Part shown: positions 42,121-49,526 of the stretch, piece by piece | Layout of the letters: the number at the start of each line of letters is the position of its first letter | Numbering within the stretch: the stretch's first letter is position 1 | Source: Geobacter sp. DSM 9736 | Lineage (GTDB): Bacteria > Desulfobacterota > Desulfuromonadia > Geobacterales > Geobacteraceae | Direction of reading: 5' to 3' | DNA: 64,000 nt | Assembly: GCF_900187405.1 (NCBI RefSeq) | Contig: NZ_LT896716.1 | Coordinates: forward strand, 310,001-374,000 | Position numbers and translations under genes: made by a program | Notes under the pieces: model-generated | Seen by the model: the letters and a program-made list of their open reading frames with translations, nothing else | The model's database searches: none | What the model was told of the DNA's origin: nothing

Positions 42121-44313
42121 ATGGCAGATCACATAAATTACTCATCAGATGCGCCAATATCTACGCCAGATAAGGATAGATTCTCACGATGGCCCTTTTC
42201 CAAGCGAATATCGGAGGTCATTGCTAACAGGACTGATCCAAGTAGCATCGTTATCGGACTTTATGGGGCTTGGGGTGATGGAAAAACTACAGTATTGAAC
42301 TTCATTGAAGAAGCATTAAAAACTGAATCAAATGTTATATGTATCAGATTTAATCCTTGGCGATATGGCACAGAAGAACAATTACTTGAAGGATTTTTTC
42401 ATAACATTGCAGATGCTCTTGATACAAAGCTGATAACTTCTGGAGAAAAGTTAAAAGACATTGTCAAAAAGGTTGCGCCGGCAGCTGCCGGCGCATTTGG
42501 GCAAAAAGGTGTTGGTGATGGTGTAGCTCAATTTATGACTGGTCCGTCCTTAAGCGAATTAAGGTCTAGAATAGAAACCGCATTGGAAGAAGCAAAAAAG
42601 AGAGTTGTGATATTAGCTGATGACATCGACCGGCTGGAAAAAGAAGAAATTCATGCAACGTTCAGGCTAGTAAAGCTGACCGCAGACTTTAAATATACTT
42701 CCTACATACTGGCGTTTGACGAACAAGTGGTTTCATCTGCATTGCAAGATAGATATGGTGCAGGGGCTGAGAATGCAGGTAAAGCGTTCCTAGAAAAGAT
42801 TATTCAGGTGCCACTAAACTTACCTTCTGTGGATCGGAAAGTATTAAGAGGATTTTGTTTTGAAGGTGTAGACAATGCGCTCGCTATAGCTGAAATCAAG
42901 CTAACAGATCAGCAGGTTCAGGAATTTGTCAGAGATTTCACACTCGCTTTTGATAAAAGGCTAAAAACTCCGAGAATCGCTAGGATGTATGGCAACATCT
43001 TAATGTTCTCATTGCCAATTCTTAAAGGAGAAACAAATCCGGTAGATGTCATGTTAATAGAAGGTGTGAGAGTGTTTTTCCCTAAACTTTACGAGGTCAT
43101 AAAAAAAGATGCGGGGATGTTCACCGGTAGCGTAAGGGACTCTTATGGTAACCGAGATAAAGAGAAATCACACACTATTTCTACCATTGAAAAAGCAATA
43201 AACTCATCGGACCCAGAAGAGGTAGACGGAATATTAAGTTTATTAAAATCAATCTTTCCAAAACTTGAAGCAGTGTACGGAAACACACACTATGGAAGTG
43301 ATTGGGAAAAAAGCTGGTCGGAGGCTCAGAGGATATGCTCTTCGGCATATTTCCAAAGATATTTCACTTATGCTATTCCTGAGGACGATATCCCAGACCA
43401 GACAATACAACTTCTTATCGAAGTTTCATCAAAGGAAGATCTCGCTGAAACCGCTAAACTACTAGACGAATTATTGACAACTCAAAATGCAGATCGGCTC
43501 ATAAGAAAACTACGCTCACGCGCCAAATCACTATCACGAGAGTCATCGATGACATTGGCAGGAGTTCTTCTGCTCTATTCTGGTAGATGTCCTAACCCAG
43601 AAAACTTATTCAACTTCAACAATCCATTTGCTCAAGCGGCAATGCTTGTTAGTGACCTAATTCAAAACATTTCAGAAAAAAGTGAAAAAATATCTTTTTC
43701 TCAGCTTTGTATTAAAAATGCGCCAGACCTTGAATTCTCTGTCGAGATTTGCCGATGGCTACGAGTAAAAGATAAAGATCGGCCTGAAATTGACGGCTTT
43801 ACAGAAGACGAAATAAATGCAATTGGGACTATCTTAGCCGAGCGTATTAAATCAGCTTTAGAAGGTGATGTAGATATCACTACAGACTACCCTAAAACAT
43901 GTGGCAATTTGTTGTATCAGATCAAAAAATACATTGGTAAATCAGGCGTAGAAGACTATCTTGTCAGCTTTTTCAAAACTCGCAAACAGTCTGTTTTCAG
44001 GTTTTTAGACACATTCGTTCCTACCGCATGGGGAGTGGAATCTGGAATATCGCATAAATCTGACCTAGAAAGAGAACAGTACAATGCCATAGTTGGTCTA
44101 GTTGATCCTGAAATCATCCTCTCCGCAATAACACAGGAAATTGGCCAACTGCCTGCCGTTGCAAAAGAATATCCAAGAGACGATAACGATAGAAACCTAT
44201 TGCTTACCAACCAATTTCTTTGGCTGCACAACTATGTCCTTCAGGAACAGGCTAAATCAGAGGAGGGCAAAGGCCAACAAGCGGCGGCAGACGGACAAGC
44301 CGCTGCGCCTTGA
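42121..44313 (+). CDS. Cassette gene: KAP-family P-loop NTPase
   Basis: 730 residues from ATG 42121, preceded by AGAAGGAGAA; the frame from 42097 lacks a signal and overlaps attC. Walker A is GAWGDGKTT (about 50-58), followed by FNPWRYGTEEQLLEGFFHNI, a hallmark of KAP NTPases. Walker B is VVILADDIDRL (about 161-171). The sensor region is YILAFDEQVV and the KTPRIARMYGN helix follows. The remaining 400 residues are helical and unassigned. No membrane segment interrupts the fold, so it is a soluble type. KAP NTPases recur in defence regions and plasmids, and some act in phage defence. At 2.2 kb this is large for a cassette. Its 3' end forms part of the next attC. Confidence 0.8.
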   Translation: MADHINYSSDAPISTPDKDRFSRWPFSKRISEVIANRTDPSSIVIGLYGAWGDGKTTVLNFIEEALKTESNVICIRFNPWRYGTEEQLLEGFFHNIADALDTKLITSGEKLKDIVKKVAPAAAGAFGQKGVGDGVAQFMTGPSLSELRSRIETALEEAKKRVVILADDIDRLEKEEIHATFRLVKLTADFKYTSYILAFDEQVVSSALQDRYGAGAENAGKAFLEKIIQVPLNLPSVDRKVLRGFCFEGVDNALAIAEIKLTDQQVQEFVRDFTLAFDKRLKTPRIARMYGNILMFSLPILKGETNPVDVMLIEGVRVFFPKLYEVIKKDAGMFTGSVRDSYGNRDKEKSHTISTIEKAINSSDPEEVDGILSLLKSIFPKLEAVYGNTHYGSDWEKSWSEAQRICSSAYFQRYFTYAIPEDDIPDQTIQLLIEVSSKEDLAETAKLLDELLTTQNADRLIRKLRSRAKSLSRESSMTLAGVLLLYSGRCPNPENLFNFNNPFAQAAMLVSDLIQNISEKSEKISFSQLCIKNAPDLEFSVEICRWLRVKDKDRPEIDGFTEDEINAIGTILAERIKSALEGDVDITTDYPKTCGNLLYQIKKYIGKSGVEDYLVSFFKTRKQSVFRFLDTFVPTAWGVESGISHKSDLEREQYNAIVGLVDPEIILSAITQEIGQLPAVAKEYPRDDNDRNLLLTNQFLWLHNYVLQEQAKSEEGKGQQAAADGQAAAP

Positions 44314-44323
44314 GACGTTATGC
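44272..44323 (+). repeat. attC site 7, overlapping the KAP gene 3' end
   Basis: The left box GGCCAAC (44272-44278) lies within the gene's last codons. AAGCGGC pairs with GCCGCT, and the right box is GTTATGC (44317-44323, one deviation). The attC therefore encodes the Ala/Gln-rich tail GQQAAADGQAAAP. Confidence 0.55.
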
Positions 44324-44348
44324 AGAAGAAAGAAGACGAGAGTGATAC

Positions 44349-45197
44349 ATGAAATTTGAGGAAAAATTCATTGCCTTCGTTGATGTACTTGGCTTCAAGA
44401 GCATGGTCGAAGCGTCAGAAGCTGGAACTGGCATGACATTGCCAGAAATCGTCGAATGCCTTTCAAAGCTGGGGACACGAGAGGATGAGGATAAAATCCT
44501 CCGTCGTGGAGCAACGATCTGCCCAGGAAGTATGTGCATCGAAAAGAACCTCAATTTCAGAATTACCCAAATTTCAGACTGCGTTATTGTTTCATCAGAA
44601 GTTTCACCTGCTGGACTTATTAACCTTGTAAGCCACTGCTGGGGCGCTGTTATCGAGTTGCTCGTACGTGGGATTATGTGCCGCGGGTATATCACAAGGG
44701 GGGCAATATATCACCAAGACGGCCAGGTTATCGGAAGTGGCTATCAGAGGGCATACGCCCGTGAGGCTGGCGTATGTGCTTTTAAGCTTGAAGCAGACGA
44801 GCGCGGAACTCCATTTGTTGAAATTGATGAAGAGGTGTGCCGTTTTGTAGATGAAGAAACAGACTCATGTGTTAAGGAAATGTTCTCACGAATGGTAAAA
44901 ACAGAAGACGGGACAACTGCTTTGTTTCCCTTCAAACGGCTTTCACATTCATTTATTATTGCCGGATTCGGCAGAACGTTCGATGCTGAAAAAGAAAAAG
45001 AAGCAAATAACAATGTCAGGAAGCAATTATTGGCCTTAAAGGAAAGGGTCATGTACTACGTAGACCATACTAATACTAGAGCGGTAGCGAAGGCGAAGCA
45101 CTATCTGCGTGCCCTTGACGAACAACTCACTGTTTGTGACATGACTGATGATATGATAAGCAAACTCTGTGCTCCACTGCCATTGAGGCGATTATAG
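44349..45197 (+). CDS. Cassette gene: class III nucleotide-cyclase-like protein
   Basis: 282 residues. The order of motifs resembles a class III cyclase catalytic core. FIAFVDVLGFKSM (residues 7-19) sits where the first metal-binding FxDIxGF strand belongs. QISDCVIVSSE (about 75-85) takes the place of the GD-containing hairpin. RGIMCRGYITRGAIYH (about 107-121) matches the R..GI..G region. The C-terminal half is helical. Proteins of this FVDVLGF type are common but uncharacterised, and some residues expected of active cyclases differ, so activity is unproven. It lies next to the KAP NTPase cassette. The ribosome-binding site AAGAAGACGAGAG is weak. Confidence 0.6.
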   Translation: MKFEEKFIAFVDVLGFKSMVEASEAGTGMTLPEIVECLSKLGTREDEDKILRRGATICPGSMCIEKNLNFRITQISDCVIVSSEVSPAGLINLVSHCWGAVIELLVRGIMCRGYITRGAIYHQDGQVIGSGYQRAYAREAGVCAFKLEADERGTPFVEIDEEVCRFVDEETDSCVKEMFSRMVKTEDGTTALFPFKRLSHSFIIAGFGRTFDAEKEKEANNNVRKQLLALKERVMYYVDHTNTRAVAKAKHYLRALDEQLTVCDMTDDMISKLCAPLPLRRL

Positions 45198-45208
45198 AGA
45201 GCGCTGAT

Positions 45209-45259
45209 GCATAACACTCGGGTGCTGCCGGCAAGCGGCAGACCCTCAAGCCGTTGGGC
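45209..45259 (+). repeat. attC site 8
   Basis: The left box GCATAAC (45209-45215) and right box GTTGGGC (45253-45259, perfect) enclose GGGT-G-CTGCC. This pairs with GGCAGACCC, with one extrahelical G. Confidence 0.7.
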
Positions 45260-45288
45260 AAGGAACATTAAGAACAAAGGAAGAAGAT

Positions 45289-45780
45289 ATGGCTGATACT
45301 ATTGAGAAGTACACCGAGAAAATGAAAAACATCTGCAAACAGCTACTTTCTCTCGACACTGATCTTGTGGAGGCGCTGATGCATGGTGACCCATTTGATA
45401 AGCTGATTAGGAACATGAGCACAAGAAATTCCGAAGGCGAAATTTTTTACAACCACAAAAGAATGTTAAACCACTATCCAAGATCAAGTAGAGCCAATGA
45501 TATTGTTAATAACAATTCTTTGACAGATAATGAGAAAATAAAACTATTATATCTTGAGCATGACTTTCCATTAGGCCTTATAAAGTCAGAGCTGAAACAA
45601 GGCTTAAAAAAGAAGAGCAATGATGAATTGTTTGAAATTGTCGAAAAATCTTTGGCAGTCACTTTAGTTACAAAAGAAGAGAGGCGTGAAATTGACTCTA
45701 AGTATAAATCAACAATGCCAGAAAACGGTCAGAATCGTTATGAGGCAACCAATATTACATTGATGACAAAGGGTTTGTAG
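45289..45780 (+). CDS. Cassette gene: hypothetical helical protein
   Basis: 163 residues from an ATG preceded by AAAGGAAGAAGAT. The sequence is charged and helical throughout (YTEKMKNICKQLLSLDTDLV; LIKSELKQGLKKKSNDELF; TKEERREIDSKYKS), with no cysteine pairs, membrane helix or catalytic motif. No family recognised. Its attC is not clear; the following 46 bases contain GTTGGGT (45813-45819) and then the second RAYT element, which may have interrupted it. Confidence 0.6.
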   Translation: MADTIEKYTEKMKNICKQLLSLDTDLVEALMHGDPFDKLIRNMSTRNSEGEIFYNHKRMLNHYPRSSRANDIVNNNSLTDNEKIKLLYLEHDFPLGLIKSELKQGLKKKSNDELFEIVEKSLAVTLVTKEERREIDSKYKSTMPENGQNRYEATNITLMTKGL

Positions 45781-45826
45781 CAGGCAAGCTGTTGCGGTGA
45801 ATGTGGAAATGGGTTGGGTCCGTGTT

Positions 45827-46753
45827 GGGTCGGACCACGGCAAGTATTTGAAATTTTGAGGGTATGCCTGTGAATTGACCCTGTATATCGGCCTTAGAAG
45901 TACATTTTTACCCCCGAAAACGAGCCTCTAAGCATGGCACGAGCGAACCGTCATTACATTCCCGGGCAGGTATGGCACATCACGCATCGGTGCCATAAAA
46001 AGGAGTTCCTGCTGAAATTTGCCAAAGACAGGCGCCGGTGGCAGTCCTGGCTCTTCGAGGCGAAGAAACGCTTCGGCCTGCGAGTCCTCAATTATGCAGT
46101 CACGTCCAATCACATCCATCTGCTGGTGATAGACAGCGCGCCGGAAGTCATTCCCAACAGCATCCAGCTTATTGCCGGAAGAACTGCCCAGGAGTTCAAC
46201 CAACGCAAGGAACGCAAAGGCGCATTCTGGGAGGATCGTTATCATGCAACGGCGGTAGAACGGAACGAGCACCTTATTCGCTGCCTCGTCTACATCGATC
46301 TGAACATGGTCCGTGCAGGAGTCGTGAAGCATCCATCCGAATGGGAAAACGGCGGTTACAACTAAATCCAGAACCCGCGTGAGCGCTATAGCGTGATTGA
46401 TCAGCAGGGGCTGCGGGAGTTCTGCGGCATCCCTGATTCCGAGCAGGTTGCAGATCACCACCGCAAGTGGGTCGAGGACGCACTGGTAAGTGGTCGGCCT
46501 CAACGGGAGAGTCTCTGGAGCGAGAGCATCGCTGTCGGCAGCAGCGGATATGTGGAGGAGATAAAGGCTCGTCTGGGAATAAGGGCGGTAGGGAGAATGA
46601 TACAAGAGGATACAAGTGAAGTATGTTTCCTGCGAGAAGAGCCAGCGCCTTACAATGCCGATTTCACCCCCGAAAATGCGCTTCTAAGACCTGAAAATAG
46701 CTTCTATTGGCAGGAATTCTGAATCAATTCAGCATTTTGATTTGGTCCGACCC
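45827..46753 (+). mobile_element. RAYT element copy 2
   Basis: A 927-bp unit with the same terminal inverted repeats as copy 1 (GGGTCGGACCA, 45827-45837; TGGTCCGACCC, 46743-46753). Almost base-identical to copy 1, with small differences mainly in the left 100 bases, so one is a recent duplicate. A hairpin GGTCCG-TGTTGGGT-CGGACC lies at its left end. Confidence 0.75.
45934..46722 (+). pseudogene. RAYT transposase copy 2, interrupted by a nonsense mutation
   Basis: The sequence matches the intact transposase at 40189-40977 until codon 144, where GAA is TAA (46363-46365), leaving a 143-residue N-terminal piece. The remaining frame continues from about 46393 to 46722. The truncated piece keeps the HIH metal motif and the YIDLNM tyrosine region but loses the C-terminal extension. 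Confidence 0.85.
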
Positions 46754-46793
46754 TGGGATCTATCCAGATGGCGACGGAATGGGCGAAAAGACA

Positions 46794-47186
46794 TCAATTA
46801 CCAAAAAGAGAAATTCTGGAATGCTCTCTTATTACTTCGAAATGACCATCAAGGGAAAAAAGTTGGGCACCTGCTTCGATTGCTGCCACAGCAATATAAC
46901 AATCAGCCAGACCGACAGTTATTCCTTTCCGGCGCAAGGTGTAGGCCATCTGGCCGGCTTTCTCCCATAACGAGGGCGATTCAGGAAGAAATTGAAAGAC
47001 ATGAACAAAATCCCTGATGACCGATAGCTCTCGCTCGGACTTGGCTCCTTGCATTAACTCTCCGAGGATCAGTCCAATACAGCAGACACTATCCGAGTCA
47101 AGGAGATCAACAACGGCACCATGAACAGGTTGCTGTTTTCTGAAAAAATCGATCCAGACAGAGGTGTCGATGAGAACCTTAGCCAA
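46794..47186 (-). CDS. vapC: VapC-type PIN-domain ribonuclease toxin
   Basis: 130 residues from TTG 47186, which has GGAG about nine bases upstream and overlaps the antitoxin's 3' end; the frame extends to 47228 but that part lies within vapB. PIN-domain acids are visible: Asp in VLIDTSVWIDFF, Glu in LILGELMQGA, and Asp in GLADCYIAVAA and LDGHFEVI. VapC toxins cut tRNA or rRNA. It is the only gene pair in the array that faces left. The region to its right to about 47600 carries a weak attC-like hairpin. Confidence 0.85.
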   Translation of the reverse strand: MAKVLIDTSVWIDFFRKQQPVHGAVVDLLDSDSVCCIGLILGELMQGAKSERELSVIRDFVHVFQFLPESPSLWEKAGQMAYTLRRKGITVGLADCYIAVAAIEAGAQLFSLDGHFEVIREHSRISLFGN

Positions 47187-47388
47187 GACGGTTGTCTCCG
47201 TGTCGTAGCTTGTCTGCTTCGACGACAAACTCCAGCTTACCAGCTAAGGATTTGATCCGTTCCAGTTTTCGCAGCCTGATTTCGTCTCTTATAGCGGTAA
47301 TTACGGCTTCGGTTTTGCTGCGTGCATTAACAAGAGACATCAGTTCGGTCAGAAGATCTTGTGGAAGCGTTATGGTAGTTCGCGCCAT
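47179..47388 (-). CDS. vapB: VapB-type ribbon-helix-helix antitoxin
   Basis: 69 residues. MARTTITLPQDLLTELMSLV and SKTEAVITAIRDEI form the ribbon-helix-helix DNA-binding fold. The C-terminus (LAGKLEFVVEADKLRHGD) is the toxin-binding tail. GGAGAAATGTC precedes the ATG. It should bind VapC and repress its own operon from the AT-rich region at about 47400-47450. It overlaps vapC by eight bases. Confidence 0.85.
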   Translation of the reverse strand: MARTTITLPQDLLTELMSLVNARSKTEAVITAIRDEIRLRKLERIKSLAGKLEFVVEADKLRHGDNRLG

Positions 47389-47538
47389 GACATTTCTCCA
47401 TGAATATAATGCATGAAATTTTGTACCATTATTGTGCTACATTGTAAACATATTTTGCGGCTCTCGCGGCAATGGGGTTGCTTTTTTATCGTTCAAATGT
47501 GCGGACTGCAGAGCACAGGATAGGTACGTGATCAAGCT

Positions 47539-47599
47539 TGCCCAATAAGGCACACCAGCCGACGCCAGAAAGCGGTGCGGCTGAGCTTGGTCGTTGTCA
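47539..47599 (+). repeat. Possible right-end attC
   Basis: CAGCCGACGCC (47555-47565) pairs with GGTGCGGCTG (47573-47582) except for an unpaired base. GTTGTCA (47593-47599) stands where a right box would be. The left box is not clear, so this is only a possible attC closing the vapBC cassette. Confidence 0.35.
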
Positions 47600-47938
47600 G
47601 CATGAAGAAGATGACCAAACGTGTAAATTAGCGATGCGGTTATTTGCTGGCAAGAAACCCTGCCACCTCTTTTTTGAAGCCTCAGCCCCATCAGTACACT
47701 CACCATGCCAGGAATAATTGCAGGACGTGATGTAGACCTCATTCAGTTCCGCCTCAAGACCGCAACCCAACGGTCGAAGAGTAATAACGTGGCCAGGCGG
47801 ATTGCAACTCTCGGAAACCTTGCCGCAATCCTTGCCACTTGGAAATCTGACGCGCAAATCCACTGGTTTACAATACCACATGATATTCGAGCCGCAGCCG
47901 GCACGTTGTGGTACTGACATAGACATTTGACGGAGACC
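47600..47938. other. Region without a supported gene between the array and the cytochrome
   Basis: About 340 bases. Short open frames exist on both strands, but none has a ribosome-binding site with a family-like protein. Base composition returns toward the backbone. It may hold the promoter of the cytochrome gene; I see no clear one. Confidence 0.4.
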
Positions 47939-48247
47939 ATGAAAGTATCGTCTGCTATTATCATTGCGCTGGTTCTCCTTGGAACACCGGGTGGTGCGAA
48001 AGATTCCCGGGACGAAGTCTTTGTTTTCAAAGCTTCACGAGGAGACATAGCATTCAATCACACCGCCCATCAGAAGTGGCTCGCTCCCCAAGGGTGCAGA
48101 CCCTGTCACAAGACGGAAAAGCCGTCATTGTACAAGCCGGAGAAATCCTTCGATCCAGTCATAGCCCATTACTTCTGCAAGGGTTGCCATCGTGAAAAAG
48201 GCCGGGGTCCGATGGAATGTCATCAATGTCACAAGCGGAACAAGTAA
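47939..48247 (+). CDS. Three-haem c-type cytochrome (c7/c3 family)
   Basis: 102 residues from ATG 47939, preceded by GGAG. A signal peptide (MKVSSAIIIALVLLGTPGGA) is followed by a small domain with three CxxCH haem sites: CRPCH, CKGCH and CHQCH. Further histidines (FNHTAHQKW, VIAHYF) can be distal ligands. Size and pattern match the periplasmic triheme c7 cytochromes of Geobacter (PpcA type), which carry electrons from the inner membrane toward the outside. The spacing between haems 1 and 2 differs from PpcA, so I do not assign a specific ppc name. Alone in its transcription unit. Confidence 0.82.
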   Translation: MKVSSAIIIALVLLGTPGGAKDSRDEVFVFKASRGDIAFNHTAHQKWLAPQGCRPCHKTEKPSLYKPEKSFDPVIAHYFCKGCHREKGRGPMECHQCHKRNK

Positions 48248-48276
48248 GTATCGAGTACAAATAAAGAGAGTATGAG

Positions 48277-48801
48277 ATGGGCCGAGCCTATATAGTCTGT
48301 GGGAGCCCTGGAGCCGGTAAGACTGTCTATGGGAAGAAGCTGGCGGAGCGGCTGGGCGCGGCCTTTCTGGACATTGACGTCTCAACCGAAGGATTGGTGC
48401 GATTGGCGCTGGAACTGGCTGGACGAGACCCTGCCGACAGGGACAGTACCTTCTTCAAGGAGCACTTTCGCGAGCCGATCTACGAGCAGTTGTTCGATAT
48501 AGCCTGCGACAACCTGCGGCACATCGATGTGGTCATTGCCGGACCGTTTACCAGGGAGCTCAGAAATCCCGACTGGTGCGAAAGGCTGGCGGTACGCCTG
48601 GGGGCTCCCGTGGAGATTCACTACATTTCCTGCCCCCCTGAAATCCGGATGAAACGGATGCGCAGGCGCGGGAACGATCGGGACGAAGCTAAGCTCCGCA
48701 ATTGGAAAAAATACGTTCGGTACTACGACGAAACACCACCCCTCTGCCCGCATGTTCTTGTCGATAATTCCGAGGATAGTGAAGGCGATCCGGACGTTTG
48801 A
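48277..48801 (+). CDS. P-loop nucleotide kinase-like ATPase
   Basis: 174 residues. Walker A is CGSPGAGKTVYGKK at residues 8-21. The central part (FLDIDVSTEGLVRLALE; VVIAGPFTREL) and the lid-like RMKRMRRRGNDRDEAKLRNW resemble the AAA_33/zeta-toxin/shikimate-kinase-like class of small phosphotransferases. The substrate is unknown. The neighbours (cytochrome upstream, hydrogenase operon downstream on the other strand) give no clear link. It ends at a terminator. Confidence 0.75.
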   Translation: MGRAYIVCGSPGAGKTVYGKKLAERLGAAFLDIDVSTEGLVRLALELAGRDPADRDSTFFKEHFREPIYEQLFDIACDNLRHIDVVIAGPFTRELRNPDWCERLAVRLGAPVEIHYISCPPEIRMKRMRRRGNDRDEAKLRNWKKYVRYYDETPPLCPHVLVDNSEDSEGDPDV

Positions 48802-48805
48802 CACA

Positions 48806-48836
48806 AAAGGGCAGCCGTTGCGGCTGCCCTTTCTAG
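48806..48836 (+). terminator. Rho-independent terminator after the P-loop kinase
   Basis: A perfect 11-bp stem, AAAGGGCAGCC (48806-48816) with GGCTGCCCTTT (48822-48832), closes a GTTGC loop. It lies between convergent units and may serve both. Confidence 0.85.
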
Positions 48837-48858
48837 TGCTACTGCATTTTTTCTGTGC

Positions 48859-49080
48859 CTAGAACTGAATCTGGCACTTCTGCGCCGTCCCCTCGGTCTT
48901 GAACCAGAGAAGCACCTTCTTCGACCGGGCGCACCAGTCCTTGATGTCCTTCTCGAAGGTGGAGCAGTCTGCCATGACTTCCAGCACGTCTCCAGGCTTC
49001 ATTTTGGTCGCCATGACCGTTACCTTGAGAGTCGGTTGGGGGCATTTGAGCCCCTTTGCATCAAGTATCGTTACCGCCAT
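48859..49080 (-). CDS. TusA/SirA-family sulfur-carrier-like protein
   Basis: 73 residues. The catalytic-cysteine motif GLKCPQPTLKV (Cys13) is typical of TusA, a small protein that relays sulfane sulfur as a persulfide. Two further cysteines (DCSTFE, DWCARS) and one at the end are unusual. AAGGAGGC precedes the ATG. The start overlaps the upstream mvhD end by 10 bases, so it is the last gene of the hydrogenase/HdrA operon. It might deliver sulfur to iron-sulfur or Hdr-type reactions (inference). Confidence 0.82.
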   Translation of the reverse strand: MAVTILDAKGLKCPQPTLKVTVMATKMKPGDVLEVMADCSTFEKDIKDWCARSKKVLLWFKTEGTAQKCQIQF

Positions 49081-49526
49081 GATGATGCCTCCTTTCGTGA
49101 CTCGTTCCGAAGAACCAGCGGGCCGAGTTGCCGCACCGATTCAACCATTTCCCCTATGACCCGCACGAATTTCTCTCCTTCGCCTGCAGATACGTAGTCC
49201 ATCCGGAAGCGTTCCTCTTCGATGCCGAACTGGCCGAGGAGCTGTTTCATGATGACGCTTCGCTGGGCGGCACGGTAGTTTCCCTCCTTGTAGTGGCAGT
49301 CTCCCGGGTGGCATGCGAGGATGATAACCCCGTCGGCGCCATTCTCAAAAGAACGGAGGATGAACTCCGGTTCGACCCGGCCGCTGCACATGACCCGGAT
49401 GACATTGACGTTGGGCGGATAGGGGGTCTGGGCGGACCCCGCCTTGTCGGCTCCCGCATAGGAGCACCAGTTGCAGAGAAACCCGATTATTTTCGGCTCG
49501 AACGTTGCCGTTGCCTCAGTGCTCAT
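49071..49526 (-). CDS. mvhD: MvhD-like iron-sulfur subunit (methyl-viologen-reducing hydrogenase delta subunit)
   Basis: 151 residues. FLCNWCSYAGADKAGSA, IRVMCSGRVEPEFIL and ACHPGDCHYKEGNYRA carry the conserved cysteines that bind the [2Fe-2S] cluster of MvhD. In methanogens MvhD passes electrons from the Mvh hydrogenase to HdrA; here it sits directly after hdrA and overlaps it by four bases (ATGA). Its presence confirms that the large and small subunits are of the Mvh type. Confidence 0.9.
   Translation of the reverse strand: MSTEATATFEPKIIGFLCNWCSYAGADKAGSAQTPYPPNVNVIRVMCSGRVEPEFILRSFENGADGVIILACHPGDCHYKEGNYRAAQRSVIMKQLLGQFGIEEERFRMDYVSAGEGEKFVRVIGEMVESVRQLGPLVLRNESRKEASSWR

Larger units (their letters stand above)
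36179..47600. mobile_element. Integron gene-cassette array without visible integrase (CALIN)
   Basis: Ten or more short cassettes, mostly one + strand gene each, are separated by imperfect palindromes of about 50-75 bases. The palindromes start with ...AAC and end with GTTRRRY-like boxes (perfect matches GTTGGGT at 38046, GTTGAAC at 38868 and GTTGGGC at 45253), with unpaired bases in the stems. These are the hallmarks of attC sites. Base composition is clearly more AT-rich than both flanks. No intI gene or attI site is found inside the window. Exact ends are uncertain: the left end is set by an attC-like stub near 36183-36210, the right by a hairpin ending about 47600. Confidence 0.75.

Noticed and set aside
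47705-47917. Short plus-strand frame between the array and the cytochrome
   Set aside because: No ribosome-binding site and no family-like pattern; the opposite-strand frames here are equally unconvincing.
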